Shown here: piece by piece, positions 13,001-18,400 of the stretch | Numbering within the stretch: position 1 is the first letter of the stretch | Layout of the letters: every line of letters begins with the position of its first letter | Assembly (NCBI RefSeq): GCF_000485595.1 | Contig: NW_014578888.1 | Span: 10,496-38,121, forward strand | Direction of reading: 5' to 3' | Origin: Priapulus caudatus | Lineage: Eukaryota; Priapulida; Priapulimorpha; Priapulimorphida; Priapulidae | Length of the DNA: 27,626 nucleotides | Made by a program: the position numbers and the translations under genes | The notes under the pieces: model-generated | What the model was told of the DNA's origin: nothing | Database searches by the model: none | Seen by the model: only the letters and a program-made list of their open reading frames with translations

Positions 13001-13139
13001 CTCTTGTATAACAGTTGACCCTCAGACGTACAAGGTTGAGCTGACGGAGGAGGATGAGCGGCAGCAAGAGGTGAAAACTCACCTCACCTGCCCACCAGCC
13101 AAGCGGCTCTCACTGACGCAGCGCTACTTCCTGTTCTAA
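205..13139 (+). CDS. ureC: Urease, alpha (catalytic) region, 15 exons, 5' part off window
   Basis: Urease hydrolyses urea to ammonia and carbamate using a di-nickel centre. Spliced exons: about 205-371, 1193-1318, 1571-1633, 2189-2397, 3388-3510, 3841-3922, 4359-4490, 6870-6982, 7364-7478, 7961-8050, 8675-8773, 10825-10924, 11077-11183, 11648-11771, 13015-13139. All introns are GT-AG and all phases join without a shift, giving about 581 residues from the Met at 234; bacterial UreC is about 567. All catalytic residues are seen: two His in DSHIHF (Klebsiella His134/136), carbamylated Lys and His in LKLHEDWG (217/219), His in MIHTDTLNE (246), His in [14 protein letters not shown] (272), Cys-His in VCHHLD (319/320), Arg in AESRIR (336) and Asp in ASDSQ (360). 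It ends in QRYFLF. Eukaryotic ureases are usually gamma-beta-alpha fusions; those parts would be left of the window. A stand-alone start at 234 is possible but less likely. UreF lies convergently downstream. Confidence 0.95.
372..1192. other. Urease intron 1
   Basis: AT-rich intron with no gene. About 620-790 resembles a degraded inverted-repeat-transposon remnant sharing blocks such as agtggcagttat and cctctgtaaaatggtcac with segments at 11325-11425 and 17404-17690. Confidence 0.6.
1193..1318 (+). CDS. ureC: Urease exon b
   Basis: Acceptor gtgtag, donor AAA|gtgagc, 126 nt, phase 0 at both ends. Encodes VLREGMGQ and [20 protein letters not shown], matching the bacterial VIRDGMGQ and LIVD...KADIGVK segments. 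Confidence 0.93.
1571..1633 (+). CDS. ureC: Urease exon c (63 nt)
   Basis: Acceptor atttgcag, donor CCT|gtacgt, phase 0 at both ends. Encodes [18 protein letters not shown], the conserved DG(R/K)I..IGKAGNPD block. Confidence 0.93.
2030..2125. repeat. GT-rich microsatellite in urease intron 3
   Basis: Interrupted tgtgtg/tgcgtg run upstream of exon d. Nothing else is recognised in intron 3 (1634-2188). Confidence 0.85.
2189..2397 (+). CDS. ureC: Urease exon d (first nickel ligands)
   Basis: Acceptor cttgcag, donor AG|gtgtgc, phase 2 end. Contains [14 protein letters not shown] with the two nickel-binding histidines, then [19 protein letters not shown]. The split codon AG|A gives Arg with the next exon. 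The donor GT is the first base pair step into a large minisatellite. Confidence 0.95.
2398..3030. repeat. TGCATG-rich minisatellite in urease intron 4
   Basis: Starts at the exon d donor and runs about 630 bp. Units of roughly 45-65 bp alternate blocks such as tgtgtacctgcatgcatgc and gtgtctgtaccatgtaatg. It contains dozens of overlapping GCATG/TGCATG words and is open in several frames on both strands only because the units lack stops. The rest of intron 4 (3031-3387) shows no feature. Confidence 0.95.
3388..3510 (+). CDS. ureC: Urease exon e
   Basis: Acceptor ctttcag, donor GG|gtgggt. Encodes [20 protein letters not shown] and EEQLVAGAM, matching the bacterial RMLQAAD..PVN.G..GKGN region. 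The final GG plus the first A of the next exon encodes Gly of the GLK motif. Confidence 0.94.
3511..3840. other. Urease intron 5
   Basis: Short CA-rich stretch near 3530-3620 and an (AT) run near 3661-3675. No gene or element is recognised. Confidence 0.6.
3841..3922 (+). CDS. ureC: Urease exon f (carbamylated lysine)
   Basis: Acceptor tccatag, donor CAG|gtaggt, 82 nt. Encodes [20 protein letters not shown]. It carries the lysine that bridges the two nickel ions after carbamylation and the adjacent ligand histidine. Confidence 0.95.
3984..4030. repeat. (TGTGTTAG)n short tandem repeat
   Basis: About five to six perfect copies of an 8-bp unit in urease intron 6. Confidence 0.9.
4050..4195 (+). 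repeat. Dispersed repeat, copy 1
   Basis: Contains cagcagcgagcagcgagcca, the palindrome-like taacacatacatgtta and ggaggtatgcact. An inverted copy is at 27287-27450. This copy has an extra segment of about 22 bp after gttacat. Confidence 0.75.
4359..4490 (+). CDS. ureC: Urease exon g (active-site histidines)
   Basis: Acceptor tgtttag, donor AAG|gtaacc, 132 nt, phase 0 at both ends. Encodes [10 protein letters not shown] and [20 protein letters not shown], holding two more active-site histidines and the glycine-rich loop. Confidence 0.96.
4530..4631. repeat. 37-bp tandem repeat interrupted by a transposon (left part)
   Basis: Units contain gccatggtatacgataacat followed by tgcaac...accaccc. 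The array resumes at 5914-5980 on the far side of the 4632-5913 element, so the element landed inside the array. Confidence 0.8.
4632..5913. mobile_element. 1.28-kb foldback-type DNA transposon with 260-bp TIRs
   Basis: Terminal inverted repeats of about 260 bp (4632-4891 and 5654-5913) begin CAAGAGCTAATAATACC. The element is flanked by a 7-bp direct repeat ATGCCAT at 4625-4631 and 5914-5920. It has no transposase ORF, so it is non-autonomous. Superfamily is unresolved; long TIRs would fit foldback or MULE-like elements. Confidence 0.85.
5117..5595. mobile_element. Nested 479-bp element with CAGACCTGCCAAC termini
   Basis: Ends are CAGACCTGCCAAC and GTTGGCAGGTCTG. A direct repeat GGCATG flanks them (up to 8 bp, TGGGCATG, if the ends are read asymmetrically). 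CAG...CTG ends and the target-site length suggest a hAT-type MITE inserted inside the 4632-5913 element. Internal gttacgga motifs recur. Confidence 0.7.
5914..5980. repeat. 37-bp tandem repeat (right part)
   Basis: Continuation of the array at 4530-4631 with the same gccatggtatacgataacat unit. Confidence 0.75.
5981..6624. other. Rest of urease intron 7
   Basis: AT-rich sequence with no gene or repeat structure that I recognise. Confidence 0.5.
6625..6717 (+). CDS. Possible 93-nt in-frame cassette exon in urease intron 7
   Basis: A 93-nt open stretch lies between a good acceptor (aaatacag) and a good donor (CCA|gtaagc). It reads in phase 0 as a 31-residue segment containing [20 protein letters not shown]. 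Exons g and h also meet in phase 0, so inclusion would add 31 residues between HAPDIIK and [11 protein letters not shown] without a frameshift. No known urease has an insert there that I recognise. It may be an alternative exon, an exon fragment of an unrelated gene brought in by repeats, or chance. Confidence 0.3.
6870..6982 (+). CDS. ureC: Urease exon h (active-site flap Cys/His)
   Basis: Acceptor gtttacag, donor AA|gttagt. Encodes [20 protein letters not shown] and [11 protein letters not shown], including the flap cysteine and catalytic histidine. The last codon is completed by the next exon (AAG, Lys). Confidence 0.96.
6983..7363. other. Urease intron 8
   Basis: No feature seen apart from the splice signals. 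Confidence 0.5.
7364..7478 (+). CDS. ureC: Urease exon i (Arg336/Asp360 region)
   Basis: Acceptor ttacccag, donor CAG|gtacac. Encodes [20 protein letters not shown] then [17 protein letters not shown]. It contains the active-site arginine and the aspartate ligand. Confidence 0.96.
7485..7870. repeat. Minisatellite in urease intron 9
   Basis: Units of about 50-60 bp built on gatgatgtcatgggtat, gctgagggtgtcacgg and ggacacaggactgatgatg. A second, related unit (gcagaacttgtgtattgtgg) is duplicated at 7740-7850. TGATGTCA-like words recur in each unit. Confidence 0.85.
7961..8050 (+). CDS. ureC: Urease exon j
   Basis: Acceptor gttgcag, donor AAG|gtaacc, 90 nt, phase 0. Encodes [20 protein letters not shown] and the following RG.L.EE segment, a highly conserved UreC stretch. 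Confidence 0.95.
8051..8674. other. Urease intron 10
   Basis: No gene. The stretch at about 8265-8375 (gagcggagtgaagggagcac, gggggtccaggggccc) resembles a dispersed repeat similar in style to 10125-10200. Confidence 0.5.
8675..8773 (+). CDS. ureC: Urease exon k
   Basis: Acceptor acttatag, donor GAG|gtaaac, 99 nt. Encodes [20 protein letters not shown] then [12 protein letters not shown]. The last block departs slightly from the usual HG(I/M).H.VGS form. Confidence 0.95.
8945..9240. repeat. GT/GC microsatellite in urease intron 11
   Basis: Long alternating purine-pyrimidine run (tgtgtg, tgcgtg, gcatgcatg), a sequence type that favours Z-DNA. Confidence 0.85.
9391..10108. mobile_element. 718-bp segment bounded by perfect 26-bp inverted repeats
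   Basis: Left end 9391-9416 and right end 10083-10108 are perfect inverse copies starting CAGCCCTATAGACCGAAGG. The interior is mostly the purine-rich array and a GT run. No clear target-site duplication is visible, so it could be a MITE-like element that captured or grew a satellite. Confidence 0.65.
9495..9945. repeat. Purine-only (GGAGAAG/GGTGGAGAAGGA) minisatellite
   Basis: About 450 bp, almost all purine on this strand, with units such as ggtggagaaggaggagggga and gaagctggtggag. Open in several frames because of composition, not coding. Followed by a (GT)n run at 9960-10004. Confidence 0.9.
10125..10830. other. Right part of urease intron 11
   Basis: 10140-10200 (ctagggggtctgggggcgtg, ctcccccaagaaattttgaa) resembles a dispersed repeat common in invertebrate genomes. 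No gene is recognised in the remainder; the open frame at 10278-10643 shows no protein features. Confidence 0.45.
10825..10924 (+). CDS. ureC: Urease exon l
   Basis: Acceptor acttgaag has a weak pyrimidine tract. Donor ATGG|gtaata, phase 1. Encodes [20 protein letters not shown] and [13 protein letters not shown]. It has Asn where most ureases have Gly in VGK. Confidence 0.93.
11077..11183 (+). CDS. ureC: Urease exon m
   Basis: Acceptor attttag, donor CAG|gtaatg. Encodes [20 protein letters not shown] and SIIFVSQ, matching the [10 protein letters not shown] block of UreC. Confidence 0.95.
11325..11433. repeat. Remnant of inverted-repeat transposon next to ureF exon copy
   Basis: Shares acacttttagtgttt, ccttatagacagg and ctctatagaatgg blocks with 17600-17690 in the ureF intron. 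This links it to the adjacent exon copy as one duplicated segment. Confidence 0.7.
11434..11510 (-). pseudogene. Partial, decayed copy of the ure[10 protein letters not shown] exon in urease intron 13
   Basis: About 75 bp matches the 3' half of the ureF exon at 17880-18007 in the same orientation, including catgctggcccgatttgc on the + strand and the CAG|gt donor. It carries a one-base deletion and several substitutions, and a stop appears in the original frame. It lies antisense within urease intron 13. It lacks the hAT MITE found beside the functional exon. Confidence 0.85.
11648..11771 (+). CDS. ureC: Urease exon n
   Basis: Acceptor tatgcag, donor TCCG|gtaagt, phase 1. Encodes [20 protein letters not shown] then [13 protein letters not shown], the conserved C-terminal V..CR.L.K.DMV.N block. 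Confidence 0.94.
11846..11870. other. Assembly gap, 25 N
   Basis: Run of 25 N in urease intron 14. Its true length is unknown. Confidence 0.99.
12265..12918. mobile_element. Possible MITE with GGGATACT ends in urease intron 14
   Basis: Left end aaagggatactacaactag and right end (inverse) cgggatacttgaccctag are imperfect inverted repeats flanked by TTA. It contains a perfect hairpin at 12359-12419 and ttagcaacgat-type words. No ORF. Boundaries are tentative. Confidence 0.45.
12359..12419. repeat. Perfect 30-bp inverted repeat with 1-nt spacer
   Basis: Arms 12359-12388 and 12390-12419 are exact inverse copies, starting gcactgttgttttatgac, separated by a single G. It can form a 30-bp cruciform or RNA hairpin. 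Confidence 0.95.
13015..13139 (+). CDS. ureC: Urease last exon, stop at 13137-13139
   Basis: Acceptor tataacag. Encodes [16 protein letters not shown] then [13 protein letters not shown] and TAA. The terminal QRYFLF is the typical UreC ending, so the protein is full length at its C-terminus. Confidence 0.95.
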
Positions 13140-13618
13140 TCGCCTCAAGGCTGCCACTGATGCTGCATACTTCGTAATCTGATCAACTCCAGCTTGCCAC
13201 TGAAGCAGCACCACTTCCTGCCTTAATCAGCTCCCAGATGGCACTGTTCTGTTGAATTGTATGTTGTTGTTTACAGTACTACTGTTAGACTTCTCCATGA
13301 TGTGTTTGTAAGGAAATGTTGCGTAACGTGTGTGGTAGTGTGAAGAGAGTGTGCATGCGTGCGTGCGTGCATGTACATGTGTGTGTGCGTGCGTCAGGCG
13401 TGTGTGTACGTGCGTGTGCGAGTGAGTGATTGGAGTTTGTGATCAGCATCACAAACATTTCTCACTTTGCATTACATTCAGGAATTGAGAGAAGCCTCGC
13501 CAGTCTGCACCCCACTGATACGAATCTTTGCTCACCCAGACCAACTCTATAACACTAGCAAAGCATAACCAGGTGCCATAGTTTGTTTATCTGCTAAGCA
13601 GTGGAAATGTCTTAGACC
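13140..13618 (+). other. Urease 3' UTR region
   Basis: Follows the stop codon. Contains a GT/GC-rich run (about 13330-13435) and no ORF of note. Confidence 0.6.
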
Positions 13619-13624
13619 AATAAA
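13619..13624 (+). terminator. Candidate urease poly(A) signal AATAAA
   Basis: AATAAA about 480 nt after the urease stop; a second AATAAA lies at 13720-13725. Which one is used cannot be decided from sequence. Confidence 0.5.
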
Positions 13625-13646
13625 TTATGGCCTAGAAATTTGTATG

Positions 13647-13676
13647 ATCTGACACTATTCTAGAGTAGTGTCAGAT
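13647..13676. repeat. 30-bp near-perfect palindrome
   Basis: Arms ATCTGACACTA and TAGTGTCAGAT around TCTAGA, just after the candidate urease poly(A) signal. Confidence 0.8.
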
Positions 13677-13841
13677 TATAAAAAGTTCTATGGCACTATT
13701 TATTAGCCTAGAAATGTTGAATAAACTTCCAAATTTTTGCTAAACTTTAGGACACCATAAAGTGAGTACAGGGAAAAAAAAGTTAAATATGTGTTGATGT
13801 TGTAGAGTAGTTAAAGGTAACAGAGAAACTATGTTTTATAT

Positions 13842-14050
13842 TTGTAATTCACTACTTATGGGGTTATTGTGTATATGGGTTTATATGAGTAGAATTTTGG
13901 AGTGTATCGACCTGTGGTTAATATACGTCAGCTACATTTCCCTCTGTTTTATGGTATGGTTTATATTTCAATTTGTAATTCACTATTTACAGGATTGTGT
14001 ATATGGGTTAATGTGAGTCGAATTTTGGATTGTGTCTATCCGTGGTTATC
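13842..14050. repeat. Diverged direct duplication of about 85 bp
   Basis: atttgtaattcacta...gtgtatatgggtt...gaattttgga...gtggtta occurs at about 13842-13920 and again at about 13970-14050. The rest of the intergenic stretch (14051-15200) is AT-rich with nothing recognised. Confidence 0.75.
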
Positions 14051-15201
14051 AGTTATATGTCTGTCTTTTTACTTCAGTTGTTCAGTTTTTCATTTAATCC
14101 AGAAATACCTACCTCCCACTCAATCCAGAATCATGAGCTTACACTATAAGATAAATTAAATATAATGATAAATAATACCTATAATATTAAATTTCATGTA
14201 CCAGCGTATTGATACTTGAGCAGTTTCCTGATATTCACGTTTACATTAAAATCGTTATCGTATTTACTCATGTTAATCATTTGTCTATTAGAATGTTACA
14301 CTGCTGGTAACTGACTATACATGTTTTACTATATTACTAACCATATTTTGTAATTGTTAGAATTGTTTGTTTTAATAGAGGAAAAGTATCTAATATATAT
14401 AAAATCATGGTCATCATGATTATAATGAATTTCATGCTGTAAATAGAAAATAGAGAATTTCTATGACTAGTATATGAACACATAAACAGTTGTAGTAGCT
14501 TTGTGGGTGTTTTTTAACCTATAAGTTTATATTAAACATATACACATATCTGCACCATTATTGCTGATTTATAACTATTTTATATACATAAATACATACA
14601 ATACCACCTATAATGGGTGGCTAATCTGATATTTACATGTTAGTTGTGAGGGCAGGAATCAAACTATTACTGCGCGATTCTAGTAAGAAATGAAACCGGT
14701 GATGTCTATATTAAATATGATGGTGCGGTGTTGGACCTTACAAACTATACGTTGTATATGAACACTCGGAATCTGTGTATTCCCAATAGACAATCATAGA
14801 TACGTGGTTGAATGTTATAGCACGTTTTCACGGTTGTGTGTTCATCTTACTAATACTGTATCTGAAATTATTATTTTGGAAAAATAAAACATGGTTAATG
14901 AAATAGATAAATAATGATTTCGTGTTAGATTATTAGATTATTAATTGTTATTTATAAAAACAAAGTTATGTCTTAAAATGCCACTTCTTTACAAGTATCC
15001 ACAATAGCAAATCCATACAGAATAACGTGTAGATATCTATTATAACAATATAACTATTGTAACAATGTATACATGTAACGACATGCATGACTGAGGTGTA
15101 ACACATTCTTTCGGAATTCATATGTTAGATGTCTTTACATAGTTTAATACATTACTGTAATTACTCAACATAATCAGCTATATTCTGATGCAAAAATGTC
15201 A

Positions 15202-15207
15202 TTTATT
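15202..15207 (-). terminator. Candidate ureF poly(A) signal AATAAA
   Basis: AATAAA on the minus strand about 170 nt after the ureF stop codon at 15378, a normal spacing for a 3' UTR. Confidence 0.55.
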
Positions 15208-15377
15208 AGAAAAGTAAAGAACTTCTTACTCTAACTGGGTGACACTGATGTATATATACAGTCAAACCCATGTTCACAGTCATTTCTACAGAACAGTCTA
15301 TAACGTACACTTACATATATAGGTGACATTGTATACAGATACATTGATGTGCCGCACATATATACGTGAATCAAACA

Positions 15378-15480
15378 TCAGGAGTGGAAGAGACGAGCAA
15401 ACATTGTATCGTGCGTACTCTGCACATATTCGGGGACGGGGAAGCGAACACATGCATCCTCTACGCTGCAACTTCTGTAC
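15378..15480 (-). CDS. ureF: ureF last exon and stop
   Basis: Acceptor catgttacag. Encodes YRSCSVEDACVRFPVPEYVQ then STHDTMFARLFHS and TGA. It aligns with the UreF C-terminus, where plant proteins read VEDA...PLLD..QG.H..LFSRLF.S. Confidence 0.9.
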
Positions 15481-18400
15481 CTGTAACATGAACAAACACA
15501 CACATTCACTCCTTAATCGACCCATCCACCTGGAGTGATTGGACAGTTGTTCTAACCCACCAGCATTACAATAGTGGCGTTCTAGAAACGCTGCTTAGTA
15601 ACAATTAAGTAGCTGCAAAGTCGATATTTTTATGTGCACACGTGACGTAAATTCACACGCAGTTCCTACCTTTCCACTATATTAGGAATAACTTGTTGAA
15701 TTTCGTACTGAAGTTTCTGTGCCTGTAAATGTTAAATATCTAATTAATACCTTGATCACAACAGCTGTAAAATTCATTTTAATTGTTCTCTACATTGTAT
15801 ATGAAGAGTCATAAGAAAGAGGGGAACAAAAATGTATAAGAACTGATTGCATACGCATAAAGCCCGGCGCACACGTGAGTTATTTTACTCAAGTAAAATG
15901 ACACATGAGTCAAATTACTCAACGAAAATCCGCCGCACACGTGAGTAAAATGACTCATGCGTCATTTTACTTGAGTAAAATAACTCACGTGTGCGCCGGG
16001 CTTAAGCGCTAACATGAGGCTGATAGTTTGCAAACACGACCCGTAGGAGCTGTATACCTCCAACGATCCCAACTTCCCAAGTCTCACTGCACTTGCAACG
16101 ATGGTTCTCAGTACGCCATACATAAATATGTCGACAGTGTCCTGCATTGTCAGGCATAGATGGCGGCACACATATCCAAACATCACGGAGTAGTGCCCGA
16201 CGAGTGAATCCTCTTCTATCAACACGCATAACTGCTGCAGCGAGGGCAGTGATACGATCTCGCTTGCCACATTCACAAACGCTCGACCCTGAAACGTGAC
16301 CACCCATGTAAAATCACCAGCAGCACAGTACAGATACGTGTATCATCACGCTTTATGCAATCAGACATCACTTAACAGAAATGGAGGTGGTACTAAACAA
16401 CAAGCAGTGCCTGGAGAATCTACTAAATCGTGTGAGAGCTGTGGTGTTGTATGTTTGTATGTATTGCGGCATTTTAGAAATGGACGACTAGTTTTGGATT
16501 GTCAGCATCTTATCTGGTTCTTACAACACTTGCTGAGTGTTAAATGTTAATTGCTTTTGCTTAATCCTATTTGGGACCCAGGTATATATACTTTGCATAT
16601 ATGTGATAAACTAATCCACAGTGCTGAACTAGGATTGAGCCATTGCTTTCTAACGTATGTATAGATTACATACAATTAAGCATATATATCATCAGGAATG
16701 AATAAAATCAAAACGTTTTTATTCATTCCGGACAATTCACAACATTGTCTAAGGACGGGATTCTCTTCCCGCTCCGCAGGCTCTACGGTTTAGCGGGTGC
16801 GCTAGTAGCACCCGTTTCTTATGGGGGTAGTAACAGGTTGCGTTGACCGAGTCCACGATAGATAACACAGATAGGATAACACGAACAAGGTATTGTAAGC
16901 TACTCTTCAATTCGGTATTTGTAATATTCTCTTTACCACGGCTTGCACATTAACAGTCTAAACAAACACAACTCTACGATGCTACACAGATGCCTACACA
17001 TACAGAGCACCGTATTACAATAATTCCATACCTTAGCACAGCGGTTCGTGAAGACGCTTGACTGGGGTGAAGGCGAATGGTAGGAACTAAACCAGGAAAT
17101 ATCAACAGGCCCGTGTGAAAAGGAACAGGGGGACAAACGGAGAGGAATGACAACTGGACTGGTCGTGTCAACGGATCAGAGCCAAGTCTCTTAGTCCGTG
17201 CGCGTTTGGCGTCAACAAGTCCATAACCGTTGTGTAATGGCCCCAGTATCTCACACGCGTGACTTATATTGGTGTTATATGGGTGGCCTACACCGTGCGC
17301 CCAGGCTGAAGCAGACTCACGGGAAATTATCAATGTGCGCGCTAAGTGTGGAAAAACTAAGTGTGGAGAAGCCGGCGCTTTCTTACCCTTGCCGCTTTCC
17401 TACAATTGTGTGCACATATACAGTTAAACCTGTGTTAGTGGTCACATTCATAGAAGGGACACCTGTCTACAAAAAGATAAATTTAGAATTTCCATTAAGT
17501 GGCAGTTATATGGAGTGAACCCCCTTCTCTACAAAGGACACCTGTCAATAAAGGACACCTTTAGCACTTCTCTACCTTGAGTAGCAGTTTTAGGCCTACT
17601 GCACGACACTACTTCTATAGAACGGACATCCGTCTATAAAACACTTTTAGCGTTTTGAGTGACCCTTATAGACAGGGTTGACTGTGTACAGTTAGTAACT
17701 TGCTACCAGGGAAAAATACTCTTTTTTCACGGGAGCTCTTTTTCAAGACTGGGGGAAAAAATAGCTCTCGTCAAAAATTTTACGCGAGCTACTTTGAGCC
17801 TTACGGGAGCGATTTCGGAGGTTTGAAGAGCGAATCACTCATCGCTCCCGTGTATTTTTTACCCTGCTTGCTACGGTACCTGTCTCATGCTGGCCCGGTT
17901 TGCCACGTGGTTCGTAAGCCTGGCGTGAAGGCTCACATCTAACTGCTCCACATCGATTATGCTTTCACTCAGGTAGGCACATCGTAGGTATGGTAATTGC
18001 AGTGAACCTGTCAACGTATCTATTATATAATACCAGTCACCATGCAGTCAGGGGTGAATGACAGCTCAGACAGTGACAGTGATAATATCTATCATTATTA
18101 ACCCCCGCAATTATATAATATAGCATATTATGCTATAGTGAATGCCAAATTTCAACTAAATATAATTTCACAAAACATTTTTCAAAGGGAATTATGCAAA
18201 TGCATATTCTTGGACATATGCTAGCTTTATATATGCTTACTTTATTTCCTGATTGTTCAATTATAGTCTTCCAGGAATACCAGGAATATCCTGTTATAGC
18301 ACGTACATAATATATACCATCAGGAGTGAATAAAATTAGATCATTGTACATAATCAACACTGTGTTTTTATTCACTCTTAATGCTTTTATGCAGAACTAT

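Noticed and set aside
205-13139. Bacterial contamination as the source of urease
   Set aside because: Fourteen GT-AG introns with consistent phases exclude a prokaryotic gene.
16002-16307. 101-residue minus-strand frame
   Set aside because: Shadow of the real ureF exon, which uses another frame with matching splice sites and UreF motifs.
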